The notes below the pieces were generated by a model that saw nothing but the letters and a program-made list of their open reading frames with translations, was not told where the DNA came from and searched no databases. A stretch of DNA of 64,000 nt from Schistosoma haematobium (taxonomy: Eukaryota > Platyhelminthes > Trematoda > Strigeidida > Schistosomatidae): NCBI RefSeq assembly GCF_000699445.3, contig NC_067200.1, forward strand, positions 15,754,510-15,818,509, given 5' to 3'. This document shows, piece by piece, positions 58,955 to 64,000 of this stretch (position 1 is its first letter; each line of letters opens with the position of its first letter). A program made the position numbers and the translations under genes.

Positions 58955-59270
58955 TCAGCAAGGTGTACCTGTAATCTTGAGGGAACTGTTGCTCCCTGGC
59001 GGATTCGTCCTCGTGTCACCCAGCTTCACAGTCAGAGATGTTGCCACTGGGCTCTTGATCACATCCTCTACACCGCTCAGACTTGGCTCCCCATAGTTTT
59101 CTTTTGCTTTGATATATGAATCCAGATCCGGAACTGTAGATTCACACACCTTAGTGCTACCTAAAATTTGTTTCTTCTCAATGTGCTTTTTCTTTTTCCT
59201 TGTAACAATGCCTACATCTGTATGCTTGTTAACAAGCGGATAATTATCCGCTTTTCTAGTAGGGTTCATT
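58955..59270 (-). pseudogene. LINE ORF1-like fragment, minus copy
   Basis: Encodes KHTDVGIVTRKKKKHIEK, QILGSTKVCESTVPDLDSYI and GEPSLSGVEDVIK. 59059-59234 is about 99% identical to 60098-60273 in inverted orientation. Judged by the plus copy's context it is the ORF1 region of a CR1-like LINE. It ends in unrelated sequence on both sides. Confidence 0.6.
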
Positions 59271-59741
59271 CAAATCTAAAGCTGGGCTGATGATATATTG
59301 TAAATTCTATGGTATTGATCATTACATTACGCATCAAGACCACTGTTTTTGCCTTAATTGAATTTATACCAGTTAAACACCACTGTCCTTTTTGAAAAAC
59401 TAGTTCTTTGAAGATTCGTCATATATCACGCATCATCACGATGGCATCGTTTTTGTTGCTTGAAGGATAAACGTTTTCAGAAATAGTGTGGCTGAACTCA
59501 ATTTGACCGCTTCTGCAAAACCTTACGAATAGTTGGGGTGACGCACAAATCGTTTTGTGACGGTTTGACCTTCAGGTGCTCAGCAACCTCCATCAGTGGA
59601 CGATAGCCTTGCAACACTGCCTATTTCTCTTATCAGTATATTTTATGGTATTGGTCGTTTAATTACACATTAAGACTGTTGTTTTTGCCTTAATTAACGT
59701 AATCTACGAAAGTATCGCGTCTTTCTAGGGAAGTTTACCAT

Positions 59742-59785
59742 CTGTACTTTACGAGTACAGATAGCTATCTGTATACAGATAGCTA
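59742..59785. repeat. Hairpin plus 24-bp perfect palindrome
   Basis: CTGTACT (59742-59748) pairs with AGTACAG (59754-59760). The next stretch, 59762-59785, is a perfect 24-bp palindrome centred on GTATAC. Confidence 0.9.
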
Positions 59786-60097
59786 GAAAAAGAGGGCACT
59801 GGTATTTTTCGTTTTTAGTATATATTTTACTATTGTTTGTATCCAAAGGTGTTGAGGTCTTTTTGTAAGTACAGAAGTCGGATTTTTTCATTGTTTTTAG
59901 GTACAGTAATATACAAACCTGTTTTTGTTTGTGTTCTATGTCTGTCACCTATCAAGCCTTAAAAGGCATTTTTCTAGATATCCGTTTTCGCTGTTGTTCT
60001 TCCTGCGAAATCACGGAAATTTATGGCGCAAGTAAAACATCGTGGTAGACCTTCATGCTATGTCCCTGTTGATGATGGAACGCAGTGAGAAAAGTGG

Positions 60098-60940
60098 TTA
60101 ACAAGCATACAGATGTAGGCATTGTTACAAGGAAAAGAAAAAGCACATTGAGAAGAAACAAATTTTAGGTAGCACTAAGGTGTGTGAATCTACAGTTCCG
60201 GATCTGGATTCATATATCAAAGCAAAAGAAAACTATGGGGAGCCAAGTCTGAGCGGTGTAGAGGATGTTATCAAGCGACAAAATAGGGCAAACAAGTGGC
60301 TCAAAGTCACAACTAGAAAAAAAGTAAGAAAACAGGATGTGTCCTCTGCGTTTGACGCTAAATTGGGATCGGATTGCAGGAAAGAGACGATTTCAGTAAT
60401 TAAAATTTCACAGCGTGGTAAGCAGGGCCTCGCTGAGAGGTCAGTCATTTTTCATGAGATAATCTTCCGAAAAGGGATCAAAGGCTAGATTCGAGAACGA
60501 TTTCAGCCACACTAAGTCTTTAATAAGTAAGCTACTCCCAGGAACAGTGCCATGATTTCTCATCTGTAAGCTTTATAGAATAGGACAAAAAGTGAATTAT
60601 GGAAGTACTCAGAAAAGCCGCCTATTGAAGGTTACCTTTGCTACGAATGAAGAAAGCAACCTGATACTAGGAGACTCACACAAATTGATTGCATCCGAAA
60701 TGTACATCCTTGAGGATCTCAGACAAGTTGACCGAAATAACAGACAGGGTGCAGAAGTAGAATTAAAGACGCTGCCCAAACCACTGGGTCGTGATGGAAA
60801 GTTCCCCACAGAATTATAAGTGTGTCACACAAATGCTTGCAGCCTAAAAAATAAGATGGCGGAGTTCAAGACAATGGTGAATATAAGGAACCCGGATGTT
60901 TACGTCAAGTGTTCGATAATTAAATTTAAATGACTGGTGA
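60098..60940 (+). pseudogene. LINE ORF1 to endonuclease-start fragment, plus copy
   Basis: The ORF1-like frame VPDLDSYIKAKENYGEPSLS (60180-60488) is followed after a gap by KSRLLKVTFATNEESNLIL (60610 on), a segment typical of CR1-like ORF1 C termini in schistosomes. In another frame, ACSLKNKMAEFKTMVNIRNP (about 60837-60900) matches the NARSLRNKM start of a CR1-like endonuclease. It then breaks off. Stops and shifts throughout. Confidence 0.6.
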
Positions 60941-61476
60941 TGTGTACACTGGGGCCGATAGACTGAGCCATGGATGAGATGATTTATGGGTATCTACTGC
61001 GCAAAAGCATTCGTAAGGCCAAGTGTGGGGAGTCGGCTGTCCTCTGGAAAGGCTCTTAAATGTCCACGAATGGAACTTTAACTGCGTATAGTAGACTACA
61101 GAAGAATCAGTGTGGATTAACTTCATTGTAATTGAAGAGAGTACTGTTTGTTGCAGTACGTGAGTGTTGATAGTTGTGATATGAATGTTAGTTGCGTCTT
61201 ATAATAAATGATGATGACTACAAGTTGTTCATAGAAGTCGTTAATTGGACTTTGATGAATGAGTGAATGAATGAATTGGTCCTTCTGAATTGAGTAGTTT
61301 TGCACTGTTATTGTATTTCGATAGTGAGCACCTATTACTTGTGTATGGATGTGTACTTGCGTTTGTTTATTTTCCATGTTGTGGCGAAGAAGGAGATTGG
61401 TGTATTGAGTATGGTTGTATTTAAGATTTTGAGGATGGTGGTATATCTGAGTAAGTGAATAATAGTAGTGTAATTT

Positions 61477-61502
61477 GATTTGTTGTTGTTGTTGTTGTTG
61501 TT
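61477..61502. repeat. (GTT)n microsatellite inside the tandem unit
   Basis: TTG/GTT run, with equivalents at about 62467-62495 and 63477-63498. Run length differs between units. Confidence 0.95.
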
Positions 61503-61588
61503 TAGACTAGTGACGTATGTGTATACATAAGTGTATATTTGATAATATGTAAATGAATAAACATTTCTTTATCTGTTTGTCTATGCAG

Positions 61589-61642
61589 CGGTATATATAT
61601 ATATATAGATATAGATATATATGTATATGTATATGTATATGG
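61589..61642. repeat. TATA/GATA/TATG block inside the tandem unit
   Basis: Compound microsatellite, with equivalents at about 62583-62642 and 63588-63652. It changes in composition and length between units. Confidence 0.95.
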
Positions 61643-62467
61643 AAGTGTAGTTGTATATGTAAATATACATGGATTTGTGTGTAATGGAGTGTATATAGAT
61701 GAGTGTTATTGTTGTGTGTGTGTGTGTGTGCGAGCTTGTTGATCTAGCATAAGTTATGTTGTGAATATGTATTTGTGTGGTAACTGTGGGAGTATCATGT
61801 AATGATGCCCTTGCTGGGCAAAACACAGTAAATGTATTGGACGGTGTTAAATCAGCTGGGCTAAATAGATAGTGAGCTGTTTAGTTAACCGCAGGTTGGT
61901 GTATATTACAATCTGTTTCATGTGCAGCTGAAATGTTATTAGTGATGTTACATGTGTATGTGGTTGATGTTGAATGTTGTATTTGGTGTGATTGAGTATG
62001 TTATTATGTTTTGTAGAGTGTGTTGTGTATTGGTGTTTATGTTTGGTTGATTGATGTGTATTTGAGTGAAGTGGAGTCTGCATGAATTGATAGTTTGTTG
62101 TTTTTATTGTAAATTGTAATTGGAGAGAGTTGTGTTTGTTGTTGTAGGTGAGTGTTGATAGTTGTGATATGAATGTTAGTTGCGTCTTATAATAAATGAT
62201 GATGACTACAAGTTGTTCATAGAAGTCGTTAATTGGACTTTGATGAATGAGTGAATGAATGAATTGGTCCTTCTGAATTGAGTAGTTTTGCACTGTTATT
62301 GTATTTCGATAGTGAGCACCTATTACTTGTGTATGGATGTGTACTTGCGTTTGTTTATTTTCCATGTTGTGGCGAAGAAGGAGATTGGTGTATTGAGTAT
62401 GGTTGTATTTAAGATTTTGAGGATGGTGGTATATCTGAGTAAGTGAATAATAGTAGTGTAATTTGAT

Positions 62468-62498
<31 letters not shown>

Positions 62499-63589
62499 GA
62501 CTAGTGACGTATGTGTATACATAAGTGTATATTTGATAATATGTAAATGAATAAACATTTCTTTATCTGTTTGTCTATGCAGCGGTATATATATAGATAT
62601 AGATATAGATATATATGTATATGTATATGTATATGTATATGGAAGTGTAGTTGTATATGTAAATATACATGGATTTGTGTGTAATGGAGTGTATATAGAT
62701 GAGTGTTATTGTTGTGTGTGTGTGCGTGCGTGTGTGTGCGAGCTTGTTGATCTAGCATAAGTTATGTTGTGAATATGTATTTGTGTGGTAACTGTGGGAG
62801 TATCATGTAATGATGCCCTTGCTGGGCAAAACACAGTAAATGTATTGGACGGTGTTAAATCAGCTGGGCTAAATAGATAGTGAGCTGTTTAGTTAATCGC
62901 AGGTTGGTGTATATTACAATCTGTTTCATGTGCAGCTGAAATGTTATTAGTGATGTTACATGTGTATGTGGTTGATGTTGAATGTTGTATTTGGTGTGAT
63001 TGAGTATGTTATTATGTTTTGTAGAGTGTGTTGTGTATTGGTGTTTATGTTTGGTTGATTGATGTGTATTTGAGTGAAGTGGAGTCTGCATGAATTGATA
63101 GTTTGTTGTTTTTATTGTAAATTGTAATTGGAGAGAGTTGTGTTTGTTGTTGTAGGTGAGTGTTGATAGTTGTGATATGAATGTTAGTTGCGTCTTATAA
63201 TAAATGATGATGACTACAAGTTGTTCATAGAAGTCGTTAATTGGACTTTGATGAATGAGTGAATGAATGAATTGGTCCTTCTGAATTGAGTAGTTTTGCA
63301 CTGTTATTGTATTTCGATAGTGAGCACCTATTACTTGTGTATGGATGTGTACTTGCGTTTGTTTATTTTCCATGTTGTGGCGAAGAAGGAGATTGGTGTA
63401 TTGAGTATGGTTGTATTTAAGATTTTGAGGATGGTTGTATATCTGAGTAAGTGAATAATAGTAGTGTAATTTGATTTGTTGTTGTTGTTGTTGTTGTTTA
63501 GACTAGTGACGTATGTGTATACATAAGTGTATATTTGATAATATGTAAATGAATAAACATTTCTTTATCTGTTTGTCTATGCAGCGGTA

Positions 63590-63620
<31 letters not shown>

Positions 63621-64000
63621 ATATGTATATGTATATGTATATGTATATGGAAGTGTAGTTGTATATGTAAATATACATGGATTTGTGTGTAATGGAGTGT
63701 ATATAGATGAGTGTTATTGTTGTGTGTGTGTGTGCGTGCGTGTGTGTGCGAGCTTGTTGATCTAGCATAAGTTATGTTGTGAATATGTATTTGTGTGGTA
63801 ACTGTGGGAGTATCATGTAATGATGCCCTTGCTGGGCAAAACACAGTAAATGTATTGGACGGTGTTAAATCAGCTGGGCTAAATAGATAGTGAGCTGTTT
63901 AGTTAATCGCAGGTTGGTGTATATTACAATCTGTTTCATGTGCAGCTGAAATGTTATTAGTGATGTTACATGTGTATGTGGTTGATGTTGAATGTTGTAT

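Larger units (their letters stand above)
61125..64000. repeat. Tandem array, about 1008-bp unit, continues past window
   Basis: Units start at 61125 (988 bp), 62113 (1008 bp) and 63121 (cut by the window end), each beginning ATTGTAATTG. Units are about 98-99% alike outside embedded microsatellites. Each unit holds a (GTT)n run, a TATATA/GATATA/TATG block after CTATGCAGCGG, and a (GT)n run. The plus strand is strongly G/T-rich. No gene is credible in it; it looks like a satellite. Confidence 0.92.

Noticed and set aside
61847..63373. 172-codon minus-strand ORFs repeated in the tandem units (MENKQTQVHIH...)
   Set aside because: The plus strand is G/T-rich and poor in C, which removes many minus-strand stops. 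The peptides are low-complexity in His, Thr, Gln and Asn and run through microsatellites. Conservation only reflects unit identity.

Overview
The window looks like nuclear DNA of a blood fluke (Schistosomatidae, most likely Schistosoma). The evidence is AT-rich DNA, one widely spaced intron-rich gene, and a schistosome-type load of transposable elements: RTE-like and CR1-like LINEs, CsRn1-type Gypsy and BEL LTR elements, a MULE relic, and a tRNA-derived SINE with a decayed hammerhead ribozyme. The species cannot be fixed from the sequence alone.

One host gene is clear. It lies on the minus strand from about 34085 down to 3013 and continues past the left edge. Nine exons join in consistent frames with good GT/AG sites into about 597 residues of a RAPGEF2/6 (PDZ-GEF) Rap exchange factor: N-terminal cNMP-binding-like domain, acidic linker, second cNMP-binding-like domain, and the start of the REM (RasGEF_N) domain. 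The PDZ, Ras-association and catalytic GEF exons are not in this window.

Layout. 1-3012: inferred intron with a solo LTR (389-795, perfect 5-bp target duplication) and a 451-bp TIR-like element (1524-1974). 3013-5830: exons 9 to 7. 5831-23307: a 17.5-kb intron filled by a LINE relic (6130-7700), an inverted RTE fragment (9082-9996), a 9-kb RTE composite whose 5' half is tandemly repeated four times with a 1859-bp period (10555-17810) ahead of a single RT domain (17811-19330), an older RTE relic (20110-20800) and a second copy of the TIR-like element (22213-22660). 23308-34085: exons 6 to 1, with dispersed repeats, a SINE and a histone H1/BEL chimera between them.

34086-64000: upstream of the gene's first recognised coding exon, no further host gene is recognised. 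It holds a young RTE insertion (34407-35820), a Gypsy relic on the minus strand (about 41100-44150) with a nested insertion, a LINE flanked by 42-bp direct repeats (45464-46801), a MULE transposase relic (49150-50100), a CsRn1-type Gypsy element with nearly identical LTRs but a dead interior (50653-57890) whose 5' LTR is split by a CR1-like LINE, two inverted LINE ORF1 fragments (58955-60935), and a 1008-bp tandem repeat array that runs off the right edge (61125-64000).

No rRNA, tRNA, CRISPR or bacterial-type operon was seen. The most unusual structures are the amplified LINE 5' half, the H1/BEL chimera, the 451-bp TIR-like family, and the repeated presence of the same disabling lesions in several RTE copies.
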